Shown piece after piece: positions 1-6,280 of a stretch of 13,241 nt of DNA. The first letter of the stretch is position 1. Every line of letters starts with the position of its first letter. The translations under genes were made by a program, and so were the position numbers. The notes under the pieces are model-generated. The model was not told where the DNA came from. It worked only from the letters and a program-made list of their open reading frames with translations, and did no database searches. The stretch is from Pseudomonadota bacterium (GTDB lineage: Bacteria > SAR324 > XYD2-FULL-50-16 > JAHJRI01), in the NCBI GenBank assembly GCA_022360105.1, contig JAKSDL010000172.1, positions 1 through 13,241 of the forward strand. The letters are read 5' to 3'.

Positions 1-1
1 A

Positions 2-559
2 CTTCTTCATCAAGCATTACATCTTATTGAAATTATACCAAGAGAGATATCAGCTTATGAAATCACAGCGGTAGTCAAGAAAGGGATAGGATTTGTGGAC
101 CATTCGAAACTTGAGGACATACTAGAAAAAATAATTAAGGAATCATTAAGCATCTCCGAGATTATAGAAGCCAGAACTACGCTTGCACAAATTTATACCA
201 TTGATTCAGATATAGAGAAAGCGCGTATTCAGCTAGGTTTAGTCGAAAAACTAAACAAAAATACGGATTTGAACCAAAGTGAACGAATGCAAATACTTTT
301 TAGCTACTTTATGAGAATGGAACTTGAGACAAATGCAGAAAATTGCGATGAAACAAAACGGCAATATGGTCTTGCACAAAGCCTGGTAAAATCTTTGATA
401 GGAGGAACATACAATACATTAATGAAAAAAGACCTAAATGAGCGTCTCACACTAGTTAAATATCGAAACTCAAACTGTTTTTCGGAAAATGTAGAATCGA
501 CCGCACCGATTCGTAAACCTCCGATTTTAACCAAACCTCTTTCCTCCATGTCTGAGTAA
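2..559 (+). CDS. C-terminal part of a helical-repeat-like protein (5' end outside window)
   Basis: The frame is open from the first bases of the window to the TAA at 557-559, so this is the last 185 residues of a longer gene. The GTG at 95 is an internal codon with no convincing Shine-Dalgarno. The protein is rich in Leu, Ile, Glu and Lys, and is predicted to be mostly amphipathic helix (for example residues 35-75 of the fragment: LEDILEKIIKE, EARTTLAQIY, IEKARIQLGLVEKL). The pattern of a short helix, a turn and a second helix resembles TPR or related alpha-solenoid repeats. The last about 30 residues are Pro/Ser-rich and probably disordered. I see no catalytic motif, signal peptide or membrane segment. 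I do not recognise the family. The gene is AT-rich like the right flank and unlike the central operon. No clear terminator follows it. The reading frame is well supported; the TPR-like assignment is only a guess. Confidence 0.6.
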   Translation, partial: LLHQALHLIEIIPREISAYEITAVVKKGIGFVDHSKLEDILEKIIKESLSISEIIEARTTLAQIYTIDSDIEKARIQLGLVEKLNKNTDLNQSERMQILFSYFMRMELETNAENCDETKRQYGLAQSLVKSLIGGTYNTLMKKDLNERLTLVKYRNSNCFSENVESTAPIRKPPILTKPLSSMSE

Positions 560-640
560 GCGGCTATTAGTAAAAATAACAAAGATGTAATTGTTTATTC
601 AACGAGTGATATGATTATATAATTGAATAACTATCCCGCA

Positions 641-876
641 ATGTCATTGGATTTGACTTGGAAAACTCAGAAAGGTCGATTCAAGCTCAAACCAACTGTT
701 ATTATCCAACCTACATATGATTCAAATAATCAATTAGCAGAAGTAAATAGCATTTGATCTGGCAATTGACTAACGGACAATATGTCTAAATAATTCGTGA
801 AGTACATCAAAATGAGCTTGGATTATGCAAATCGGTTAAGCATAACGTACCACGGAGCTGGTTGGAATTAGAGTAA
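641..876 (+). pseudogene. Decayed coding remnant with frameshift and in-frame stop
   Basis: An ATG at 641 opens 38 codons (begins MSLDLTWKTQKGRFK) ending at a TGA at 755-757. The +1-shifted frame from 751 then continues in coding-like fashion (HLIWQLTNGQYV), meets a TAA at 787-789, and carries on as IIREVHQNELGL...SWLELE to a TAA at 874-876. Read together, the two frames look like one eroded protein of about 75 residues that has taken a frameshift near 750-757 and a nonsense mutation at 787. I cannot name the family. It lies in a 1.1-kb stretch with no intact gene. The alternative is that the peptide-like appearance is chance in noncoding DNA. Confidence 0.35.
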
Positions 877-1080
877 ATTCTGCCAGTAATCCACCATATA
901 ATTCTGCTCATTGGATCTAACTGAATTGCTGCAGTTATTAGACCTCTGCTTCGTCCTGGGTATAAAGAATGCACTTCAAGAATGCCCTTTAAAATGAAAG
1001 GTAAATACTTCTAAGAAAGGGTGATGGAGATATGATGCCGCACAGCAAATTTTATTTTTTCTTTTATAATAGTGCTTTAG

Positions 1081-1260
1081 ATTCTATTTTTGATTCTCAA
1101 AATTGGATTATCATTTCATGCATCACCTATCAAATACCTACTGCGAATTAACTGGTACATTGCTTTAACCCTTGCTATTCTTGACCTAATTTGCATCACT
1201 GATATATTGTCAGCTATAATATCAGGTTATTTACTCATTGTATTCATAAACGGTATTTAG
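1081..1260 (+). pseudogene. Short open frame encoding hydrophobic, membrane-like sequence; probable gene fragment
   Basis: A 59-codon frame lies directly after a TAG at 1078-1080 and ends at a TAG at 1258-1260. It has no ATG at its beginning; the first possible start is TTG at 1090 without a clear Shine-Dalgarno. The product is hydrophobic: an LFLILKIGLSF stretch, a basic turn (IKYLLRINWY), then ALTLAILDLICI and ILSAIISGYLLIVFI. It could form two or three membrane helices. A separate short frame from ATG 1032 (MMPHSKFYFFFY), preceded by GGGTGATGGAG, runs into it in another frame, as a frameshifted N-terminus would. I treat it as a fragment of a lost membrane protein gene. A random AT-rich hydrophobic frame is a real alternative. 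Confidence 0.25.
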
Positions 1261-1332
1261 CACACAAATGATGAAAGGTTTAATTAGATAACTGAATATA
1301 TAATATAATAACATTTACCGACACATGTTTAA

Positions 1333-1588
1333 AATCTGCCATTCAAGACTATACCGGGGGTACGCTTTTTTGACTCCCTTCAGAGCGTTATGAGGAAAAC
1401 CTTTGAAGAAAGACAGTTGCTGCTTGGCCATACCCGGGTAATTCATTTTGAGCTCCTATTTTACACCAAAACACCCTGATATTGACGATGAATTTGCTAA
1501 CCGGATTCATTGCAACTTACTTGCAGAAAGTGAATTCCTATCATCAATTGAATTATTAAGTATGGAGTGTAACTCGCTGAATTTATGA
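1333..1588 (+). pseudogene. Two overlapping coding-like frames, probable frameshifted remnant
   Basis: One frame is open from 1333 to a TGA at 1477-1479 and reads FKTIPGVRFFDSLQSVM, then RKTFEERQLLLGHTR. A second frame, open from 1442 to a TGA at 1586-1588, reads FTPKHPDIDDEFANRIH, then AESEFLSSIELLSMEC. Both have natural-looking amino acid composition, and the second takes over where the first loses coding character. One gene broken by a frameshift between about 1440 and 1480 would explain this. The local base composition around 1350-1480 is also richer in G+C than its neighbours. I do not recognise the family. Neither frame has a plausible start with a ribosome binding site, so neither is likely to be translated. 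Confidence 0.35.
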
Positions 1589-1635
1589 TTCAAGTTATTT
1601 AGGACGCATTTGTCATGCTACTACTTTCTTTTCCT

Positions 1636-1664
1636 TTGACTAACAAATTGAATTCCACTATTAT
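1636..1664 (+). promoter_or_regulatory. Sigma70-type promoter of the RiPP operon
   Basis: The -35 is TTGACT (1636-1641), the spacer is 17 bp, and the -10 is TATTAT (1659-1664). Each hexamer matches the consensus at 5 of 6 positions. Transcription would start near 1671, giving a 5' leader of about 86 nt before the precursor gene ATG at 1757. This placement also argues against an upstream TTG start at 1670 for that gene. I see no operator-like palindrome over it. Confidence 0.6.
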
Positions 1665-1740
1665 CCAACTTGAAAAAAAGCAACGTCTATTCTCTATATG
1701 TTTCTGTATTATTTAATGACAATATTCGAAGCAACAAACA

Positions 1741-1748
1741 AAAGGAGG
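1741..1748 (+). promoter_or_regulatory. Strong ribosome binding site that sets the precursor start
   Basis: AAAGGAGG is a near-perfect anti-16S match. It lies 8 nt before ATG 1757 but only 2 nt before ATG 1751, so 1757 is preferred. It is the strongest Shine-Dalgarno in the + strand operon, consistent with a precursor peptide made in excess over its modifying enzymes. Confidence 0.75.
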
Positions 1749-1756
1749 TTATGACG

Positions 1757-2038
1757 ATGGTTACTGCCAAGTCACAAAAGGCAATGCGCGAATTCATCCT
1801 CAAGCTGGAAAAGGATGAAAAATTGAAAAAAGAGTTTGCTGCCGATCCTGTTCGGATAATGAAGCGAGAGGGAATTGCAACGGAAGGTATGGTTGTCCCG
1901 GAAACCATAGATATCGCTGAACTTGAGAAAGGTCTGCAACACATCAAGAATTTTACCGGTGACGTACCGCAACTCGACGCGGCAAGATTGAGTGCCTGGC
2001 CGGTCAACTGGAATCGCAACGATAATGGTGCCATTTAG
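1757..2038 (+). CDS. Putative RiPP precursor peptide, Nif11/NHLP-like leader, Asn/Trp-rich core
   Basis: This is a 93-residue protein with no signal peptide and no membrane segment. Residues 8-40 form a highly charged amphipathic helix ending in the segment FAADPVRIMKREGI. That resembles the ADP...hhxxxGI ending of Nif11- and NHLP-related RiPP leaders, which serve as recognition sequences for maturation enzymes. Residues 41-75 (ATEGMVVPETIDIAEL onwards) are a second acidic leader part. The C-terminus, about residues 77-93, ends RLSAWPVNWNRNDNGAI and differs sharply from the rest: two Trp, one Pro, no Cys, and Asn at every second position (84, 86, 88, 90). This is the likely core. No Gly-Gly cleavage site is seen. 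The start is set by AAAGGAGG eight bases upstream. The gene is followed after 52 nt by three B12-type radical SAM genes, the first of a RiPP-modifying family, which is the main argument for its role. The exact core boundary is inferred. Confidence 0.72.
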   Translation: MVTAKSQKAMREFILKLEKDEKLKKEFAADPVRIMKREGIATEGMVVPETIDIAELEKGLQHIKNFTGDVPQLDAARLSAWPVNWNRNDNGAI

Positions 2039-2059
2039 CCATAGTAAGAGTTATGGCTA
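2036..2059 (+). promoter_or_regulatory. Intercistronic hairpin between precursor and first maturase gene
   Basis: The perfect 8-bp inverted repeat TAGCCATA (2036-2043) / TATGGCTA (2052-2059) encloses an 8-nt loop. The stem begins at the precursor stop codon. No T-run follows, so it is not a typical intrinsic terminator. A stabilising or attenuating hairpin at this place would let the precursor transcript outnumber the enzyme transcript, as in many RiPP operons. That role is inferred; the repeat is seen directly. Confidence 0.5.
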
Positions 2060-2090
2060 TTCAAACCTTTGACAGATCCCGAGGGAGCGA

Positions 2091-4118
2091 ATGGCAGATA
2101 ATGCAACGGTGGCGCTCTTGTCAATGCCATTTCATAGCGTGACCATTCCGCCAAATGGTCCCTCTATACTCAAAAGCACTCTGGAGGCAGAAGGAATCGA
2201 CGCCAGAGTGTACAACTTCAACATCGACCTACTACCCCATATATCGCCCGACCTTGCGCATGCCGTAAATGTATTCGACGAGATTTGCCGACATTGGGCT
2301 TGTTGCCTCGGGGAATGGATCTTTGCGCCGACGAAAAATCCGCAAGAAGATGAAAGCTTCCTTTCCTCACTTGGCTTGATCGATGAAATCAGGCAACAGG
2401 TATTGGAACTCAAGTTCTCTGCGCAGGGCTTTATGGATCAGGCAGCTGAGCTGCTTCTGGAGGAGAAACACGATATTTTTGGATTTTCGCTGATGTTGAT
2501 GCAAACGCAGGCGAGTTGTGGTGTCGCACGTCGTATCAAACAGCGTCGCCCAGAAGCCAGGATCATGCTCGGGGGACCTTGTGTTGCCGGGGCCCTTGGT
2601 TCGGGGTTGCTTCGGGGATTTGATGAGGTTGACATCGTCGCTCATGGAGAAGTGGACAACACCATTGTCCCTCTTGTCAGGGCCATTCGTGGTGAACCCG
2701 GTTTCGACTTAGGCTATATTCCCGGCATTTCCTACCGCAACATCGACAGAACAATCATCCAGCAAACCGCTAATGCTTCCCTACCGGAAATGGACTCTGT
2801 TGCCATCCCCAATTTTCTGGATTATTTCGAGCAGATCGCGGCAATGGATTATGACACAGCAACGGATTCACTCCCAACGTATATTCCTCTGGAAACAGCA
2901 AGAGGTTGTTGGTGGGGCGAAAAAGAGCACTGCACCTTCTGTGGCTTGAACGCGGACCGCATGCCGTTCCGCTCCAAATCGATCCCCATGGTATTGGATG
3001 AATTGAAATCGCTACGCGAGACCTATGCCACAAGCAGTTTTCTGATCACGGACAACATTCTTGATTTTCGTTATCCGGCTGCGTTGTTTCCCCTGTTACG
3101 CCGGATCGAACCAGGAGCCACATTTTATTGTGCCATCAAGCAGAATGTTTCTGCGCGGAAAGTCCGAAACATGGCGATGGGTGGGCTTACGAGGGTCCAA
3201 CCAGGAATAGAAACGCTATCCACTTCCCTATTGCGAAAAATGCGAAAAGGGGCGACTTTGCTGGATAACCTCGCCTGCCTGAAATGGTTGGCCCAGTACG
3301 GTATTCAAGCCGAGTGGAATCTGCTCCACGGCATCCCCGGAGAGAACGTGGCTGAGTACCAAGCCATGGCCCGGGTAATCCCGCGGATCATGCATCTGGG
3401 TCCCCCGAGAGGGCTCTGTCCAATCGTCATCGACCGGTTCAGCCCCTATTATTCAGATCCTGCGGCCTTCTGTTTGGAAATTCTCGGTCCGACGCCCGGG
3501 TATCACCATTCATTCCCGAATCTCACACCAGACAACCGAGCACAGATCGCCTTCTACTTCGAGGCACGTGAACATGGCAGGAATGGGGAAGTGGACCATT
3601 TCATCACTGACGAAATCTCTCCCTTGATTGAGCAATGGCGGCACCAGTTCATCAACTATAAGTCAGGTTTGTGTATCGTATATGGAGACAGAGAATCACT
3701 GTTGCTTGAAGGACACTGGGCGAGACCGAAACGAGTCGTGCGTCTTCCCGCTCCCTGGAACCTGATGTTCCGCAGCCTAGAGCAGTCCTGTCTTCTGCGC
3801 CGTATCGAGGCCGGAGACTTTTCCAGCGGGAAAGACATTCGAATAATCGATAACGAAAGTATCGATCTCTTGCAGACTTTCTACTTGGACTCGGGGGCCG
3901 CGATCTCCACGTTCGATCCAGCAACTGTCAAGGAGGCGATTATTGAGGCGGATGCGCGAGGGTACATCCATATGGAGCAAAACCGCGCACTGGGGCTGGC
4001 GGTCAATTGTACGGAGAACCCGGAAGTGGTGCCCAAATGTAGCCCCCAGGCCCAACTCTCTTTTCTCTTGGGAGAAAGCGGACATCCCCTGGCGGGCCCA
4101 CGATGGATTGTCAATTAA
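2091..4118 (+). CDS. Cobalamin-dependent radical SAM enzyme, RiPP-maturation C-methyltransferase type
   Basis: This 675-residue protein is about the size expected for the family. The N-terminal part (about 5-205) resembles the Rossmann-like B12-binding domain of class B radical SAM methyltransferases: VALLSMPFHS at the first strand, HDIFGFSLMLMQT (127-139), RIMLGGPCVAG (157-167) and VAHGE (183-187). It lacks the DxHxxG motif. The radical SAM cluster motif is RGCWWGEKEHCTFCGLN, with C273, C281 and C284 spaced CX7CX2C; this and the WWG are hallmarks of the RiPP-maturation radical SAM C-methyltransferase family (TIGR03975, from memory). GIE (372-374), LLHGIPGE (411-418) and DRFSPYYSDP (448-457) also fit. 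The C-terminal 150 residues may form a peptide-recognition region. Family members of this kind methylate unactivated carbons using methylcobalamin and SAM. The start has GAGGGAG three bases upstream. It is the first maturase after the precursor. Methylation site unknown. Confidence 0.85.
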   Translation: MADNATVALLSMPFHSVTIPPNGPSILKSTLEAEGIDARVYNFNIDLLPHISPDLAHAVNVFDEICRHWACCLGEWIFAPTKNPQEDESFLSSLGLIDEIRQQVLELKFSAQGFMDQAAELLLEEKHDIFGFSLMLMQTQASCGVARRIKQRRPEARIMLGGPCVAGALGSGLLRGFDEVDIVAHGEVDNTIVPLVRAIRGEPGFDLGYIPGISYRNIDRTIIQQTANASLPEMDSVAIPNFLDYFEQIAAMDYDTATDSLPTYIPLETARGCWWGEKEHCTFCGLNADRMPFRSKSIPMVLDELKSLRETYATSSFLITDNILDFRYPAALFPLLRRIEPGATFYCAIKQNVSARKVRNMAMGGLTRVQPGIETLSTSLLRKMRKGATLLDNLACLKWLAQYGIQAEWNLLHGIPGENVAEYQAMARVIPRIMHLGPPRGLCPIVIDRFSPYYSDPAAFCLEILGPTPGYHHSFPNLTPDNRAQIAFYFEAREHGRNGEVDHFITDEISPLIEQWRHQFINYKSGLCIVYGDRESLLLEGHWARPKRVVRLPAPWNLMFRSLEQSCLLRRIEAGDFSSGKDIRIIDNESIDLLQTFYLDSGAAISTFDPATVKEAIIEADARGYIHMEQNRALGLAVNCTENPEVVPKCSPQAQLSFLLGESGHPLAGPRWIVN

Positions 4119-4249
4119 CGGTACGCGGGAAGAGGTCCCGGTGGCCGTCCGCGATCAGATGGCTCACCTATGGTCAAGGCGTCTATGGTTGAATGTTTCA
4201 GACACAACACGACAGACTAAAGGTACTCTGTAACTCGGAGATTGCGAAA
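4119..4249 (+). other. Noncoding gap between first and second radical SAM genes with GC-rich fold-back
   Basis: The 131-bp gap is unusually long for this otherwise tight operon. It contains CGCGG (4124-4128) that can pair with CCGCG (4149-4153), and alternatively CGGGA (4126-4130) with TCCCG (4136-4140), so two competing GC-rich stems are possible. No T-run follows. The second gene's frame is open back to ATG 4193, so part of the gap could be coding if that start were used. Confidence 0.3.
4237..4240 (+). promoter_or_regulatory. Ribosome binding site favouring ATG 4250
   Basis: GGAG lies 9 nt upstream of ATG 4250. The earlier in-frame ATG at 4193, directly after a TGA in the same frame, has no Shine-Dalgarno at a useful distance. 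The later ATG 4259 is 18 nt away. Confidence 0.5.
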
Positions 4250-6280
4250 ATGCTAGCCATGTCAAAAAATCAGCACGTAGATGGCATTATCAACCAATTG
4301 GGTACTCGTTGGCTCGACGCCGAGGTCTCACTCGTGTTCCCGCCGACCGTCATATGGAACCATGGATCGGTGTATCCGTCCACGCCGGCCCTTACGGCCT
4401 ACCTACTCTCCCAAGGGTTGATCTCCGAGCAGGTTGACCTCAACCACCTGTTCATCGAGTATCTGCTAGAAAGATCGCATCTGGAGCACCTGAAAGAAGA
4501 CCGCACCTTGGATGGACGCGAGTTGCCTTTAGATTCTGTTAGTCGAAATGCCGCAAGAATCCTTCTTAAAATGACGCGTCTACTACGGGATTCTCACGGC
4601 CTTCTGCGTTTTCAATGGGGCAATATCGATCTGCGCCATCTCCTGTCCTTCGCAGCCGATGCCTATCGAACCGATTTGAGCATTGAGGACATCGCAGCAG
4701 ATTCTTTCCGTAATCACTGGTCCTCGAGGGTGTTCAGGGATTTCTATGAATCTACGGGATACACCGACAAACTACCCCTAGGGGTTCACTTAATCGGTAT
4801 TTCGGTACCGATGGGCCCCCAACTGGTACCTTCGGTAATATTGGCGCAGTATTTGAAAGAGAAACACCCCCACATCAAGGTCGTTCTGGGCGGTGCGGTG
4901 ATGAGTCTGACGGACACTACAAAACTGGATCGGCTGCTGTCGGGTATCGAAGCAATCGATGCTGTGGTGCGTTTCGAGGGCGAAATGCCACTGTCGTCTC
5001 TGGTCCAGCAGAACCGCAGCGGCTGCTGGCGTCCCGACACGATAGACGGTGTTTCGTACCGCAAGGGCAATAAGATAGTGCATAGACCGCCGGGGGAGGG
5101 GCTTAGAGCCTCCGATATCCCATTTGCTCAGTATGACATAGTCCATGTGTCTAGGATACCCAACCCTACGCTGGGTATCCTCCAAGCACGGGGATGTTAC
5201 TGGGGCCAATGCCAATATTGCGACAGCAACGATTTGTACAACAGCAGCAATAGGTACCGAACCCGCACTGCTCAACGGGTACTCGATGAGATGGAGTACC
5301 AGATGCAGACGCACGGTTGCCGATCGTTCAGCCTGATAACGGAATCCCTACCGCCGACAATCGCCCGTAAGCTGAGCCGGCGCATTATCGAACAAAGATT
5401 GGGTTTCACCTGGAGTGGCTTCGCTATGGTTGACCGCGGTTTCACAAAGGAGACCTTGGAATTGATGAAACAAGCGGGATGTTCCTCACTCACAGTGGGA
5501 GTGGAAACTATGATCGACCGGGTACTGAAACTTATGCAAAAAGCCTCAACCCGAGGGCAGATAGAACAGTTTCTCGAATCGGCAAGAACCGCCGGACTGA
5601 AACTGCGGTTCAATGCCATCATCGATCTGCCTAGCACTACCAAATCAGATGCGATTGAGTCTCTCAAAGGGTTCAGAAAATACAAGGATGTGTACCATGG
5701 AATGGGCCTGTTTCCTTTCGAAGCCACACGAACCTCACCGATTGGTAGAAATCCACAAGCATTTGGGCTGTTGAGGGTTGAACAAGGTTCGAACAGATCG
5801 AAACACTCGCAATATGCGTCCAACCACCTGGATGTTTTTGATCCAGCTATGAGTGATGAGGAACGTATGGAAATCGATCTCATGTACAATGAATTTCAAG
5901 GAGAAGTGAATAACAGCGACGTTGTCGAGAACGAAAGCGTTTTCGTCACTCACATTCCCGGTAAGGGCGAAATGATGAAGTTTGCCCGAGATTTCATGTT
6001 CGAATTTTCCGCTGGAGACAGGGGAACACTTTTTCACCACTGGGGAACGTTTAGAAACTTCTCTCCGCCGGCTTCCTGGCGTCACATCATCGATCTTTAT
6101 ATATTCGATCTCGCGTTTGATCGTGAGATTTTCCTCAGCCGGTTCGATCCCCGAGAGCAAGGTCTGGAATTGCTGACCACATTGGTGGAAAAACGGTTGC
6201 TCGTCTGGAAAACAGACCGACCGGTACTGGACATGCTTATGGATTGCCAGCAACTCAAGGGCATTGGAGAGATCCAATGA
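4250..6280 (+). CDS. B12-binding-domain radical SAM protein, second maturase of the RiPP operon
   Basis: This protein has 676 residues from the preferred ATG 4250 (695 from ATG 4193). The N-terminal half begins with a strand and loop (VSLVFPPTVIWNHGS, 26-40). It then has a long helical insertion and a cobalamin-binding-like Rossmann part: HLIGISVPMGPQ (180-191), IKVVLGGAVMSL (209-220) and VRFEGE (240-245). The radical SAM motif is RGCYWGQCQYC, with C316, C321 and C324 spaced CX4CX2C rather than the canonical CX3CX2C. GVET (417-420) and FNAIIDLPS (454-462) fit the SAM-binding barrel. It shares the fold layout with the first maturase but is clearly divergent and lacks the RGCWWG...HC signature. 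It could be a second C-methyltransferase or catalyse a different B12/SAM-dependent modification of the same precursor. Its stop overlaps the next start (ATGA), so the two are translationally coupled. Confidence 0.8.
   Translation: MLAMSKNQHVDGIINQLGTRWLDAEVSLVFPPTVIWNHGSVYPSTPALTAYLLSQGLISEQVDLNHLFIEYLLERSHLEHLKEDRTLDGRELPLDSVSRNAARILLKMTRLLRDSHGLLRFQWGNIDLRHLLSFAADAYRTDLSIEDIAADSFRNHWSSRVFRDFYESTGYTDKLPLGVHLIGISVPMGPQLVPSVILAQYLKEKHPHIKVVLGGAVMSLTDTTKLDRLLSGIEAIDAVVRFEGEMPLSSLVQQNRSGCWRPDTIDGVSYRKGNKIVHRPPGEGLRASDIPFAQYDIVHVSRIPNPTLGILQARGCYWGQCQYCDSNDLYNSSNRYRTRTAQRVLDEMEYQMQTHGCRSFSLITESLPPTIARKLSRRIIEQRLGFTWSGFAMVDRGFTKETLELMKQAGCSSLTVGVETMIDRVLKLMQKASTRGQIEQFLESARTAGLKLRFNAIIDLPSTTKSDAIESLKGFRKYKDVYHGMGLFPFEATRTSPIGRNPQAFGLLRVEQGSNRSKHSQYASNHLDVFDPAMSDEERMEIDLMYNEFQGEVNNSDVVENESVFVTHIPGKGEMMKFARDFMFEFSAGDRGTLFHHWGTFRNFSPPASWRHIIDLYIFDLAFDREIFLSRFDPREQGLELLTTLVEKRLLVWKTDRPVLDMLMDCQQLKGIGEIQ

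Larger units (their letters stand above)
560..1635. other. Gene-poor, degenerate intergenic region
   Basis: This stretch of about 1.1 kb holds no frame longer than about 60 codons on either strand apart from the end of the left-edge gene. It contains the three remnants listed separately (641-876, 1081-1260, 1333-1588). I see no tRNA, rRNA, CRISPR array or clear insertion sequence end. The simplest reading is a graveyard of decayed accessory genes on the left side of the RiPP operon. Confidence 0.5.

Noticed and set aside
304..582. Minus-strand 92-codon frame opposite the left-edge gene
   Set aside because: It mirrors the + strand coding frame, has no ribosome binding site, and has an unnatural residue composition.
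1670..1756. N-terminal extension of the precursor gene from TTG 1670
   Set aside because: The predicted transcription start is at about 1671, and AAAGGAGG lies ideally before ATG 1757; the extension has no ribosome binding site.
4159..4233. Possible second small peptide gene in the gap (begins MAHLWSRRLWLNV)
   Set aside because: There is no Shine-Dalgarno, and its frame is the tail of an out-of-frame reading of the first maturase gene. The Trp content is suggestive but unsupported.
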